A DNA stretch of 64,000 bases, from the NCBI GenBank assembly GCA_965218075.1, contig CBDCJZ010000003.1, positions 1,550,001 to 1,614,000 of the forward strand, in the 5' to 3' direction. A program made the position numbers and the translations under genes. Source of the DNA: JANQHO01 sp965218075 (GTDB lineage Bacteria; Bacteroidota; Bacteroidia; Flavobacteriales; Schleiferiaceae). This document shows, piece after piece, positions 18,799 through 27,993 of the stretch. The stretch's first letter is position 1. The number at the start of each line of letters is the position of its first letter. The notes beneath the pieces are model-generated. The model saw only the letters and a program-made list of their open reading frames with translations, was not told the origin of the DNA and did no database searches.

Positions 18799-19904
18799 AG
18801 GCAAGTTTATATAAGATAAAGAGCGGTTTATTCTTTATTGTTCTACTTGTGGCAGGATGTTTTCTAAGCTGCAGCAGGGACAAAGATCCTAAAAGTCAGC
18901 AATCTAACTCAAACGAGTCAAAAATACAGCGAGTGGAAATAAAACATCCAGCCTATCGTTCCTTCACTGCTGAAGTATTGATAACGGGAACGGCAGAGCC
19001 AAACCGAAAAGTAATGCTGCATGCTATGGAAAACGGTTATGTAAAGACTCTTTACAAAGATATTGGCGATGCCGTACAAAAAGGAAATGTGATAGCCGAG
19101 TTGGATAACCCAGAATTGTATCACCGCCAGCAACGGCTAGCTGCTGAAGTGAAAGCCAAAAAATTGATTTACAAACGTTTAAAATCCACTTATGAAAAGA
19201 CCCCAGCTATTACTCCGCTACAGGTGTTAGAAAATTCTCAGGCGGAGTATCTTTCATTGAAAGCACAGAAAGATGCAGTTAACGACCAGATTAGTTTTTT
19301 GAAAGTGAAAGCTCCATTTTCGGGAATAATTACACAACGTTTTGTGGATGAAGGAGCATTAATACAGAGTGGAATCACTAGCCCCAATGCAATAGCATTG
19401 TTTGAAATACAACAAATCCATCCCATCCGTCTGAGCATTCCTTTACCGGAAACTGATGTAGGAGCTATATATGTAGGCATGCAGGTTGTGATAAATTTTC
19501 CTGAGCTACCGGGTGAATCATTCGCAGCAAGGATAAGCCGAACCGCTAATTCACTAGATAAAGCTTCTAAAACCATGCGGGTAGAAATTGATATTCCAAA
19601 CGTCGCAGGCAAAATAAAGCCGGGAATGTATGCCAAGGTCTTAATACAGCTTTCTAGTCGGGATAGTGTACTTTCTTTACCCGTCACTGCGCAGGCGATT
19701 TTTCAGGACCAAGCCTTTCTAATGGTGGTAGCAGATAAAAAAGTAAAACTTCTATCACTGAGAAAAGGGCTTTTCAACAAGGATTATTTTGAAGTGCTCA
19801 ATACGGAAATATCACCCCAAACACAGGTTATTGTACAAGGCAAATCTTTGGTAAAACCCGGAGATGTTGTTGAAACTGTATTAAAACCAAATCGGGTCAG
19901 ATAA
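18795..19904 (+). CDS. RND periplasmic adaptor lipoprotein
   Basis: Membrane fusion protein linking the permease to TolC. The 369 residues begin with a lipoprotein signal: a basic start, a hydrophobic run and a Cys in LLVAGC near residue 22, with a second candidate Cys in FLSC. A biotinyl/lipoyl-like hairpin (LYKDIGDAVQKGNVIAELDN) comes next, then a coiled-coil hairpin near residues 110-150, the complementary half (KVKAPFSGIITQRFVDEGA), a beta-barrel and a membrane-proximal domain. It overlaps the permease by 4 bases and precedes the TolC gene by 36 bp, so the three form one transcription unit. Confidence 0.94.
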   Translation: MKASLYKIKSGLFFIVLLVAGCFLSCSRDKDPKSQQSNSNESKIQRVEIKHPAYRSFTAEVLITGTAEPNRKVMLHAMENGYVKTLYKDIGDAVQKGNVIAELDNPELYHRQQRLAAEVKAKKLIYKRLKSTYEKTPAITPLQVLENSQAEYLSLKAQKDAVNDQISFLKVKAPFSGIITQRFVDEGALIQSGITSPNAIALFEIQQIHPIRLSIPLPETDVGAIYVGMQVVINFPELPGESFAARISRTANSLDKASKTMRVEIDIPNVAGKIKPGMYAKVLIQLSSRDSVLSLPVTAQAIFQDQAFLMVVADKKVKLLSLRKGLFNKDYFEVLNTEISPQTQVIVQGKSLVKPGDVVETVLKPNRVR

Positions 19905-19940
19905 AGTCTGATTAATCGAAATCGAACGTATCTTATTTTT

Positions 19941-21266
19941 ATGCAAATATGTAAAATAAATAATGAAAAAATGTATCAAAATATCCTGTTTGGCCTGGTT
20001 ATGCTTTTTTCCTCTCAAGGTCTAATAGCACAAGGTTATATACAGCGTATTAATCTGGAAACACTATTACAACTGGCAGGGGCCAATAATCTCACCATAA
20101 AAGAGTATAAACAGAAGCAGAAACTAGCCTTGGCTGACTTGGATAAAGCCAGAGAATGGTGGTTACCGGATATTTATGCTGGAACTACTGTGAATCAGCT
20201 TAATGGTAGTACCATGAACGGAGACGGTCAATTTTTCACGGATGTAAACAGCCAAAACTTTTGGGGAGGAATCGGCATCAATGCTTCATGGGATTTTGGC
20301 GAAGGAATCTTTATTGAAAAGGCCGAAAAGCTGCGGGCACATACCAAAGAGTATCTGGTCGCTGTCGAACGGAACCATGTTCTGTTAAGGATCATCGAGG
20401 TGTATTACGATTTTCTTGTAGCAGAATTGCATTACAGAGCTTACGAAAGATTAGTTGCACAAAACGATACCCTTACACAGCAGATGAGCATACAAGTGGA
20501 AGCGGGAATGCGTTATGAGTCCGAATTATTGTTGGAACAAAGCAATCAAAGCCATTTGAAAGTAGAAATGATGAAGGCAAAGATGGTATACAGAACAAAA
20601 TCGGTTTCACTGCTCAGACTGCTGAACTTCTCGCCAAACATTGTTCTAATCTGTACCGATACTCTTTTAGCCCCTCTTGAATTACCAACACAATTGAAAA
20701 GCCTTGCAGTGAATGATCTTGTGTATAGCAATAGACCAGAGTTCCAGGCTGCTAGCTTGATGTTACAATCCGTAAAAGCAAAGAAACGGACGACAACTAC
20801 AGCATTTTGGCTACCAGAACTACGGCTGGGAATTTATGCATCTATGTTTGGTGATGTGATCTTGCCCTTGTATTTCACCGAGGCACTTAGCGCCTCCTTA
20901 ATGTGGAAGATTCCCTTAGGCCGTATCACTTATGGCGGAGAGTTGGCGCAATACAATTCAAGAATTGCTATACAGAAAACAAAGCTCGAACAAGTAAAGG
21001 CAATTGTGAATGAAGAAGTATTGAGTGCACTGGAAACAGTTAACATAGCACAAGAACAAATTGAAATTGCCAAACAGGGAGTGAAATTGGCCACAAAAGC
21101 GATATCTCAAAGTATGGAACGCCAACAATTGGGTATTGTGTTACCATTTGAGTTATTGCAAATGCAAGAGGCTTACATCAAGTCGCGATTGGATTACCTG
21201 AATGCAGTGGCAACCTATAACAAGGCACAATATCGTTTGTTTGTTGCTGTCGGGAATGATTTATGA
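19941..21266 (+). CDS. TolC-family outer-membrane efflux protein
   Basis: The outer-membrane channel of the tripartite pump. The 441-residue product has an N-terminal signal peptide ending near SQGLIAQG. Translation may start at 19941 or at the ATG at 19971; the latter puts the hydrophobic core closer to the start. The long alternating helices and the two repeated halves of an OEP protein can be followed, for example LLQLAGANNLTIKEYKQKQK in the first half and VLPFELLQMQEAYIKSRLDY in the second. It is last in the operon. Downstream DNA is decayed. Confidence 0.93.
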   Translation: MQICKINNEKMYQNILFGLVMLFSSQGLIAQGYIQRINLETLLQLAGANNLTIKEYKQKQKLALADLDKAREWWLPDIYAGTTVNQLNGSTMNGDGQFFTDVNSQNFWGGIGINASWDFGEGIFIEKAEKLRAHTKEYLVAVERNHVLLRIIEVYYDFLVAELHYRAYERLVAQNDTLTQQMSIQVEAGMRYESELLLEQSNQSHLKVEMMKAKMVYRTKSVSLLRLLNFSPNIVLICTDTLLAPLELPTQLKSLAVNDLVYSNRPEFQAASLMLQSVKAKKRTTTTAFWLPELRLGIYASMFGDVILPLYFTEALSASLMWKIPLGRITYGGELAQYNSRIAIQKTKLEQVKAIVNEEVLSALETVNIAQEQIEIAKQGVKLATKAISQSMERQQLGIVLPFELLQMQEAYIKSRLDYLNAVATYNKAQYRLFVAVGNDL

Positions 21267-21409
21267 TCGGAATTTTCGAATTGACTTTGAAATTGAGATA
21301 TAAACAAGATCAATCGGGTATTGGACTAGATTAGGTAATAAATATGTATTTAGGCAGTAAATATTAAGCGCAAACTCAATTAAAGATTTGGTTTTGTCTA
21401 AGATTAAAG

Positions 21410-22345
21410 AAAAAATGAATACATTATGACACCTTTAATATACTTTATAATGATCCATCCGATTGTAAAGAAGCTATGCAAAAACTCATTGATTGGGGTG
21501 TAAAAGTAGACCTTAAGATATAAGGTGGAGTCTATAGGAAAGCATGACGTCTAAGGATAAGAAATTATTGGCTTATCTTAATTTATATATCAGAGAGACT
21601 TGTACTTATGAGACAAAAGCCATTATAATATGAAGATAATTATGGATGGCATTTTTGGAATAGAGAATGTTAGAAATGAGATTAGTTGGTGCTATAATCG
21701 TTTTTCACGACGAAGAGGTAATGCTTTACACCTCTAAATGCACGACACTATTTTTTTCTATTCAAAAACGGATTTTAGTGCCTTTAACGTTCAATATGTG
21801 AATCCATGTGATAGTTCACGGTATAAACGGGATTATCTACCAGGTCGTTGATAATGGAACGTAACGACTCCTTGTTTATAACATGGACAAAGTGAAAAAT
21901 CGAAAATTGATTTGTCCAAATACATGAAGTAAAAGAAATTCAAGAACAAAACCCTATTATGGGTAGTAGATGGACAGATATTTCAATTATTAATCCGATG
22001 GTAAAAGAGCAGTATGGGTTAAGTACACAGAAATCAGTTAAGTTATTAGAACGGATTATTAAAGCTAATCCAAATGAGAGTGACACTGTTCTTAGATCCT
22101 TTTTTATGGATGCGAGACAACTGTAGAGGCTACCATAAAACTAAATAGAAAATAGATTAGGAATAGAGATAAGTCCGTCAATTATGAAAGACACCATATA
22201 AAGAGAAAATAAAAGATAGATATTTAGGTTACAAAGAAGCAGAGTTTTATCTTTTCTATACTTCCTAATTTGCATCATAGTTGGAGAAAGATCAAAAAGT
22301 TGCCCACCTATAAACGCTAATAATATCAGTAAAAACATTGATATT
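21410..22345 (+). pseudogene. Decayed beta-type DNA methyltransferase, copy 1
   Basis: Several plus-strand frames spell out a DNA methyltransferase. There is DCKEAMQKLIDWGVKVDL near 21450, then MDGIFGIENVRNEISW near 21640, MHDTIFFYSKTDFSAF near 21740, RWTDISIINPMVKEQYGLST near 21970 and KLLERIIKANPNESDTVL near 22050, which leads into the SAM-binding region. Motif order (catalytic region first, SAM motif last) fits beta-class or type III Mod enzymes. Stops and frameshifts are numerous. From about 22240 the 3' end switches strand: the C-terminal segment PTMMQIRKYRK is encoded on the minus strand. A related remnant lies at 41050-41942. Confidence 0.75.
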
Positions 22346-22358
22346 GAAGAGAAATCAA

Positions 22359-22565
22359 TTATCTATAATTGATTAACAAAGCTAACAATGACCAAACTAA
22401 GAAGAATGAGGCGAGAGAAACTCTTGTTGCATCGTGAAAGAGTGCAAATGAAGGTTCAATCACACAGATTAAAGTAATAGCTACCGTCGTCTCTTCAAAA
22501 ATCCACGTAAGAATCCGTTTTAAACTACTAAACCCTCTGAATTTAAAATAGTATTTCTCGATCAA
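22359..22565 (-). CDS. Hypothetical membrane ORF, possibly truncated
   Basis: An open frame of 68 codons begins with a TTG that overlaps the stop of the enoyl-CoA hydratase gene, and contains two hydrophobic segments (near residues 26-40 and 50-65). It has no ATG and I recognise no family. It ends beside the inverted 3' end of the methyltransferase remnant, so it may be the stub of a longer gene broken by that element, or it may not be a gene at all. Confidence 0.25.
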   Translation of the reverse strand: MIEKYYFKFRGFSSLKRILTWIFEETTVAITLICVIEPSFALFHDATRVSLASFFLVWSLLALLINYR

Positions 22566-23335
22566 AAGTTTGCTTTTCTCTTTTCCAAAAAGGCTGATGT
22601 TCCCTCTTTAAAATCTCGCGTACTGAAACACTTTCCAAACTCTTTTATTTCTACTTTAAAGCCATTTACATCCTTTTTAAACCCAGCGTTAACACTTCTA
22701 ATAACGCTGGAAATAGCCGTGGGAGAGTTTTTGATAATTTTTTGAGCTAGGATTTCACAAAAGCCTTTTAGTTCGACTTGAGGTACTACATGGTTAACTA
22801 AGCCTGTTTCACAAGCCTTTTCAGCTGTGATCATTTCTGCAGTAGTGATTATTTCGAAAGCCCTTCCTTTCCCTACTAGTTGTGGTAATCTTTGAGTTCC
22901 GCCATATCCGGGAATAATTCCCAAACTAGTCTCCGGTAAGCCCAAACGAACGTTGTCCGAAGCCACCCTAATATGAGCAGCCATAGCCAGTTCTAACCCG
23001 CCTCCTAATGCAAAGCCATTTATTGCAGCTATAACAGGTTTACTCGAGTTTTCAATAAAGTCAAACAAATGTTCTTGCCCGTGTGCTGCCAATTCTGTAC
23101 CTTCACTAACATTATAATCTATAAACTCTTTGATATCAGCCCCTGCCACGAAGGACTTTTCGCCGCTGCCGGTTAAGATCATTACTCTTGTTTCCTGGTC
23201 TTTTTGGGCTATTGAAATAACATCGTACAGCTCACTTATGGTTCCCCTATTGAGAGCATTAAGTTGTTTAGGGCGGTTGATAGTAATGTAAGTAATTCTA
23301 TTTTCTTTTTCTACGAGAATATTAGTGTAAGTCAT
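22562..23335 (-). CDS. Enoyl-CoA hydratase/isomerase family protein
   Basis: A crotonase-fold enzyme of 257 residues that most likely hydrates trans-2-enoyl-CoA in beta-oxidation or a related pathway. The oxyanion-hole segments FVAGADIKEF and GFALGGGLELAM are intact. Both catalytic-type Glu residues are present: one in GGGLELAM and one in LPETSLGIIPGYGGTQRL. There is no partner thiolase or dehydrogenase next to it, but a partial acyl-CoA dehydrogenase lies at the far end of the window. Exact substrate cannot be read from the sequence. Confidence 0.93.
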   Translation of the reverse strand: MTYTNILVEKENRITYITINRPKQLNALNRGTISELYDVISIAQKDQETRVMILTGSGEKSFVAGADIKEFIDYNVSEGTELAAHGQEHLFDFIENSSKPVIAAINGFALGGGLELAMAAHIRVASDNVRLGLPETSLGIIPGYGGTQRLPQLVGKGRAFEIITTAEMITAEKACETGLVNHVVPQVELKGFCEILAQKIIKNSPTAISSVIRSVNAGFKKDVNGFKVEIKEFGKCFSTRDFKEGTSAFLEKRKANF

Positions 23336-23561
23336 TACATCGATAGTTTTGATTTACGAAGTAAATTAAAAAAAGTTGGTGGCTGTTCCAATTGAATCTA
23401 TTGTAATACACTTTACAGATTTGTTATTTGTTTTTATTTAACTCTTTAATTGCAGTTGCTTTAACTAGACCCTGGGGGCTTCATCTTGCTTTGGTATAGG
23501 CTGCAATAATCTTTGTTATAGCCTTTGTTTTTTATATCATTTGTATCAATGATAGAAGAAG

Positions 23562-25019
23562 CTAATAGACTAAGTCTTCCAAAAGAGGTAATTCTATGTG
23601 AAAAGTCGTCCCAATGGACTCTTTGGTTTCAAACCAAATTTTTCCTTCAAAGCTGTCAATAATGTTTTTAACTATAGCGAGCCCAAGTCCCATTCCTCTA
23701 GTTTTTGTAGTAAAATGGGGCTCGAATATTTTGCCTTGTTGTTCAGTTGGGATACCTATGCCGTTATCTTTTACTGATATCCTAATGATGTCCTCTTCTA
23801 TCTTTTTTACATTCACTTCTATTTGCGGCTTTCTGTTCTGGGGAATAGACTGAATGGCATTGTTAATAAGATTATTCATCGCTCTTACCAAGTGATTTTT
23901 ATCTGCCTTTATTTTTATGTTGAAATCTGTACAGTTAAATGCTATATTGTGACCTGGATATAAGCTGGGGATTTGTTCAATCATCTCTTTTACCGGAAAT
24001 CTTTCTATTTTGGGCACCGGAGAACTAGCAAAACGAGAAAAGGCTTCAGCTATACTACTGAGTGTATCTATCTGGCGGGTCATCCCATTGCTAAACTCTT
24101 TTAGTTTTTCGGGTTCGTTTGTTTCAAGGCTTTTTTCAAGGTATTGGATATTAAGTCTCATAGGTGTTAAAGGGTTCTTAATCTCATGTGCCACCTGCTT
24201 GGCTATTTCCTTCCAGGCGCTCTCCCTTTCTGCCTTTGCCAATTTTACAGTGCTTTTCTGCAGCTTTTTAAGCATTCTTTTATACTCATAAACTAAAGCT
24301 CCAACCTCATCATCGAACTTCCATTTAAGAGGAGGACTATGTCCATTAATTTTGGTGTTCTTAATCATAGCGCTTATGGCTCGGAGAGAACTTGTAATAT
24401 AGTTTGAGAGAAAGTAGGCGATGACACAAGCTGCTATAAAAAGCAGGGAATAGACCTCACTTATTTGCATCAAAAAATCATATAAATCTTGTTTTTGGAT
24501 CTTCTTTATATCAAAATATGGCAAGTTAATTACAGCAATAGGTTTGTTTTGATAGTTATGAATGTAATCAAAGGTGGAAATGTAGTTTAGGGCGCCTTTT
24601 TTGATTTCATCAGTGATTTCATCAGGGCTTTCCCTGAGCTTTCTCATGAGACTTTTATTCAACTCTTCAGGTATTATCCCTCTTTTATAAAGTTCAGGCC
24701 GGCTGCTGATGAGAAGATTGCCATTCATTCCGTAGATGTTGACATCTATATTGTTAATGCTGGCCAACTCACAAATCTCAGTATCGAATATTTTAACAAT
24801 GCTATCTGTATGTCCGGAAAGAGATTTGTCCTTTAAAAAATGGTCTAGTGCTTTTTTGACGGTATGTTTCTTTCGCTTAAGCCTTTGCTGATGATACAGT
24901 TCATTCTGGTTTTTGAAATAATAAAATGATACTCCCCCGATAAGGAAAAAGGACACCAGAATCATAAAAGTCATGGAAAGAAAAATCCTAAGCCTAAGTG
25001 TTAATTTAAGTCCCTTCAC
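23562..25019 (-). CDS. NtrY-like sensor histidine kinase
   Basis: A membrane-bound two-component sensor of 485 residues. The start is a GTG at 25019. TM1 lies at residues 12-34 and TM2 at about 190-207, bracketing a periplasmic sensor region of roughly 155 residues. A HAMP linker follows (about 205-255), then the H-box with phospho-acceptor His278 in AHEIKNPLTPMRL. The ATPase has N-box NNLINNAIQSIP, G1 DNGIGIP and G2 GMGLGLAIV. The H-box context ESAWKEIAKQVAHEIKNP is that of NtrY-type kinases. No response regulator is adjacent. It follows atpG after 21 bp on the same strand, so it may be read through from the ATP synthase genes. Confidence 0.93.
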   Translation of the reverse strand: MKGLKLTLRLRIFLSMTFMILVSFFLIGGVSFYYFKNQNELYHQQRLKRKKHTVKKALDHFLKDKSLSGHTDSIVKIFDTEICELASINNIDVNIYGMNGNLLISSRPELYKRGIIPEELNKSLMRKLRESPDEITDEIKKGALNYISTFDYIHNYQNKPIAVINLPYFDIKKIQKQDLYDFLMQISEVYSLLFIAACVIAYFLSNYITSSLRAISAMIKNTKINGHSPPLKWKFDDEVGALVYEYKRMLKKLQKSTVKLAKAERESAWKEIAKQVAHEIKNPLTPMRLNIQYLEKSLETNEPEKLKEFSNGMTRQIDTLSSIAEAFSRFASSPVPKIERFPVKEMIEQIPSLYPGHNIAFNCTDFNIKIKADKNHLVRAMNNLINNAIQSIPQNRKPQIEVNVKKIEEDIIRISVKDNGIGIPTEQQGKIFEPHFTTKTRGMGLGLAIVKNIIDSFEGKIWFETKESIGTTFHIELPLLEDLVY

Positions 25020-25040
25020 TGCATAAGAAATGTATTCCTT

Positions 25041-25910
25041 TTATCTATTGCCATTCATGGCCTCTACACCTCCAACAATCTCAAGAATCTCATTAGTAAT
25101 CGCGGCCTGGCGTGCCTTATTGTAATCTAGTGTTAAGGTTCTTTTAAGCTCGACTGCATTCTCCGTTGCTTTGTGCATGGCGGTCATGCGGGCGCCATGT
25201 TCTGCAGCATTGCTATCTAATATTGCTTTGTAAAGCAGGGTCTTTAGAGATTTTGGAATCAGATCTTTCAATATTTCTTCCCTATTGGGTTCGTAAATAT
25301 AATCAGTCGGTTGGGTATTACCGTTTCCCTTCCTTTTTCTTACGGGAAGAAATTGCTCTTGCCAAATGATTTGTACCACGGTGTTTTTAAACTGATTATA
25401 TACCAGTTCTATTTTGTCGTACTTGTCTTCCTCAAAATCCTGCATCAAGCTCTCCGCCACCTTAGCAACATTTTCAAAAGTTTGTTCATCGAGGAGTTCA
25501 TTTTTACTGTTTGCCAGGGCTATGTCTCTCCTACCTAGTATATCATAAGCTTTTTTTCCTATACAAAAAACTTCATGTTTTATGGACGGTTCTAAACTGA
25601 TTATAGACTGTACCTTTTTAACAATATTGGCGTTAAAGGCTCCGCAGAGACCTCTATTGGACGAAATAACAACTAAAAGGACTTTTTCAACTTTATTAGA
25701 CTTGCTAGTATAAATACCCTTGCTCAGGTTTGAATTAGAATTAATATTAATCAGAATTTCTTCCAGCTTATTGGCATGGTGTCGTATTCGGATAATTGCA
25801 CCTTGTGCCTTCTTAAGCTTGGCGGCAGATATCATCTTCATAGCAGATGTAATCTGCATAGTAGATGACACTGAAATTATTCTGTTTCTAAGCTTTTTTA
25901 GGTTAGACAT
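25041..25910 (-). CDS. atpG: ATP synthase gamma subunit
   Basis: The rotating central stalk of F1. The 289 residues match the family. The N-terminal coiled-coil helix begins NLKKLRNRIISVSSTMQIT, the SNRGLCGAFN segment is intact, and the C-terminal helix ends with RQAAITNEILEIVGGVEAM. It follows atpA after 18 bp, as in other Bacteroidota. The remaining F1Fo genes are not adjacent, since only a repeat element lies upstream of atpA. Confidence 0.96.
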   Translation of the reverse strand: MSNLKKLRNRIISVSSTMQITSAMKMISAAKLKKAQGAIIRIRHHANKLEEILININSNSNLSKGIYTSKSNKVEKVLLVVISSNRGLCGAFNANIVKKVQSIISLEPSIKHEVFCIGKKAYDILGRRDIALANSKNELLDEQTFENVAKVAESLMQDFEEDKYDKIELVYNQFKNTVVQIIWQEQFLPVRKRKGNGNTQPTDYIYEPNREEILKDLIPKSLKTLLYKAILDSNAAEHGARMTAMHKATENAVELKRTLTLDYNKARQAAITNEILEIVGGVEAMNGNR

Positions 25911-25928
25911 CTTTATTGCTTTTCTGGC

Positions 25929-27503
25929 TTAATATCCAGATGTGAGATCTTTTGCTACTTTTTCAATGGTCTGGATAACTTCATTGGTGAGTTTTCCAGA
26001 CTTAAGCACATCTAAGATATCGCGGTGTTTATTATTCATGTAATCAATAAACTCCCTTTCAAACTCTTTCACATTTTCTACTGGTATTTTATTGAGCAAG
26101 CCCTTAGTTCCGCAATAAATAATCGCAATTTGATCTTCTACGGACATTGGACTATTAACTTCTTGCTTGAGAATTTCAACATTGCGTTTACCTTTATCAA
26201 TTACGGCTATAGTAGCCGCGTCGAGGTCAGATCCGAATTTGGCAAAAGCCTCTAACTCACGATACTGAGCTTGGTCTAACTTAAGTGTGCCAGCTACTTT
26301 TTTCATGGACTTGATCTGGGCATTACCTCCCACCCGAGATACGGAAATACCAACATTAATAGCAGGGCGTATGCCTGAGTTAAACAAATCAGACTCCAGA
26401 AAGATCTGTCCATCAGTAATAGAAATTACGTTGGTAGGGATATAAGCCGAAATGTCTCCTGACTGAGTTTCAATAATGGGAAGAGCGGTTAAAGAACCCC
26501 CTCCTTTAATTTTATCCCTAATCGATTCGGATAAGTCATTCATCTGAAAAGCTATGCTATCGTCATTAATAATCTTAGCTGCACGCTCCAGCAAACGAGA
26601 GTGAAGGTAGAATACATCGCCAGGATAAGCTTCACGGCCAGGAGGTCTTCTCAACAAAAGAGATACCTCGCGATAAGCTACTGCTTGCTTGGAAAGGTCA
26701 TCATAAACGATTAGCGCAGGACGGCCAGTATCGCGGAAGTATTCTCCAATAGCTGTTCCTGTAAAAGGAGCAAGAAATTGCATAGGAGCCGGGTCAGAAG
26801 CATTGGCAGCAACAATAACAGTATAGTCCAATGCTTCCTTTTCTTCGAATATTTTAGCAACTCTCGCTACAGTAGAGCTTTTCTGGCCAATAGCTACGTA
26901 GATGCAGAATATGGGTTCTCCTTTATCATAAAGTTCTTTTTGATTCAAAATAGTATCAATAGCCACAGTAGTTTTGCCAGTTTGGCGATCGCCAATAATT
27001 AACTCACGCTGACCTCTACCAATTGGAATCATTGCGTCGATAGACTTTATACCAGTCTGAAGAGGTTCATTTACTGGCTGACGGTAAATTACTCCCGGAG
27101 CTTTACGCTCTAATGGCATTTTGAAAGTTTCACCCTGGATAGGCCCTTTGCCGTCTATAGGATTACCTAAAGTATCTACTACACGACCGGCCATACTTTC
27201 TCCTACATTTATGTCCGCAATAAACTTGGTTCTTTTTACGGTAGAACCTTCTTTAATGTTTTTTGCCGGCCCTAACAATACTATGCCAACATTGTCTTCT
27301 TCTAGGTTCAATACAATTCCTTTTAAACCAGACTCAAACTCAACCAGTTCCCCTGCCTGTGCATTATTCAAACCATAAGCGCGGGCAATACCGTCTCCTA
27401 CTTGAAGTACCGTTCCCACTTCTTCCAGTTCAGATTCTGACTTGAATCCTGCTAGTTGTTGTCTTAAGATTGCTGAAACCTCAGCGGGTTTTATTCCTGA
27501 CAT
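25929..27503 (-). CDS. atpA: ATP synthase alpha subunit
   Basis: The regulatory nucleotide-binding subunit of the F1 head. The 524 residues are normal in length and contain the P-loop GDRQTGKTT (near 169-177), the GQKSSTVARV segment, the ALIVYDDLSKQA Walker B region and the PAINVGISVSRVGG signature. The upstream neighbour should be atpH (delta). Instead there is a 490-bp gap with a repeat element, then fumarylacetoacetase. No obvious TAnnTTTG box lies in the 40 bases before the ATG. Transcription may start within the element. Confidence 0.97.
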   Translation of the reverse strand: MSGIKPAEVSAILRQQLAGFKSESELEEVGTVLQVGDGIARAYGLNNAQAGELVEFESGLKGIVLNLEEDNVGIVLLGPAKNIKEGSTVKRTKFIADINVGESMAGRVVDTLGNPIDGKGPIQGETFKMPLERKAPGVIYRQPVNEPLQTGIKSIDAMIPIGRGQRELIIGDRQTGKTTVAIDTILNQKELYDKGEPIFCIYVAIGQKSSTVARVAKIFEEKEALDYTVIVAANASDPAPMQFLAPFTGTAIGEYFRDTGRPALIVYDDLSKQAVAYREVSLLLRRPPGREAYPGDVFYLHSRLLERAAKIINDDSIAFQMNDLSESIRDKIKGGGSLTALPIIETQSGDISAYIPTNVISITDGQIFLESDLFNSGIRPAINVGISVSRVGGNAQIKSMKKVAGTLKLDQAQYRELEAFAKFGSDLDAATIAVIDKGKRNVEILKQEVNSPMSVEDQIAIIYCGTKGLLNKIPVENVKEFEREFIDYMNNKHRDILDVLKSGKLTNEVIQTIEKVAKDLTSGY

Positions 27504-27545
27504 TCTATTTTGGCTTCCCAGAGAACTTCTGATTAAAAAATTTTA

Positions 27546-27845
27546 GGTCAATGACTAATTTAGGGGATTGCTTCTAAATTTTTCAACAGCAACTCGTGAT
27601 ATAACATTATTACAAGTATTGCACCGAAACTCAGCTTCTTTCAAATGTAATAAAAACACGTTTTTATTCATATCTCTAAACTTAATATCTGGTTTTGGCT
27701 TATCGCCGGAAATTCTCAATATCGTTGATTGCGATTGACCTCTTACAAATAATTTGAAAAGCGTTTCATTATGTATCTATTTTTCATTGAATTACAACTA
27801 GTTACAAATTACAAAGATATTATCTTTCCAAACTAGTCATGACCC
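27546..27845 (-). mobile_element. Small inverted-repeat element, longer copy, upstream of atpA
   Basis: About 300 bp bounded by imperfect inverted ends. The left end reads GGTCAATGACTAATTT and the complement of the right end reads GGTCATGACTAGTTTGG. Both resemble the 17-bp ends of the 104-bp element at 47741-47844, and similarity continues inside each end, for example GATTGYTTCTAAA beside the left end. On the minus strand a TATCTTTG box (27819 to 27812) precedes a frame open for 73 codons from 27776 to a stop at 27555, with no ATG at its start. Its translation contains EFRCNTCNNVISRVAVEKF, with a C-x2-C pair. I do not recognise the family. No target duplication is visible. Confidence 0.55.
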
Positions 27846-27993
27846 AAAAACTATATAAAAACTACAAGAGTCCTTTTTTAGTGATAGAAAATTTTTAGAA
27901 GAAGAACACAGTAAAAATCCCGTGACGTTCTCACATATCATAAGCTTAACTATTTTTATAATGAATATAATATATAATAAGGGTTATATTTTC

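Noticed and set aside
22141..22338. A 65-codon minus-strand frame that looks like a small membrane protein
   Set aside because: Its first half is the inverted C-terminal piece of the methyltransferase remnant and its second half is antisense to the same gene, so it is a chimera of decayed DNA.
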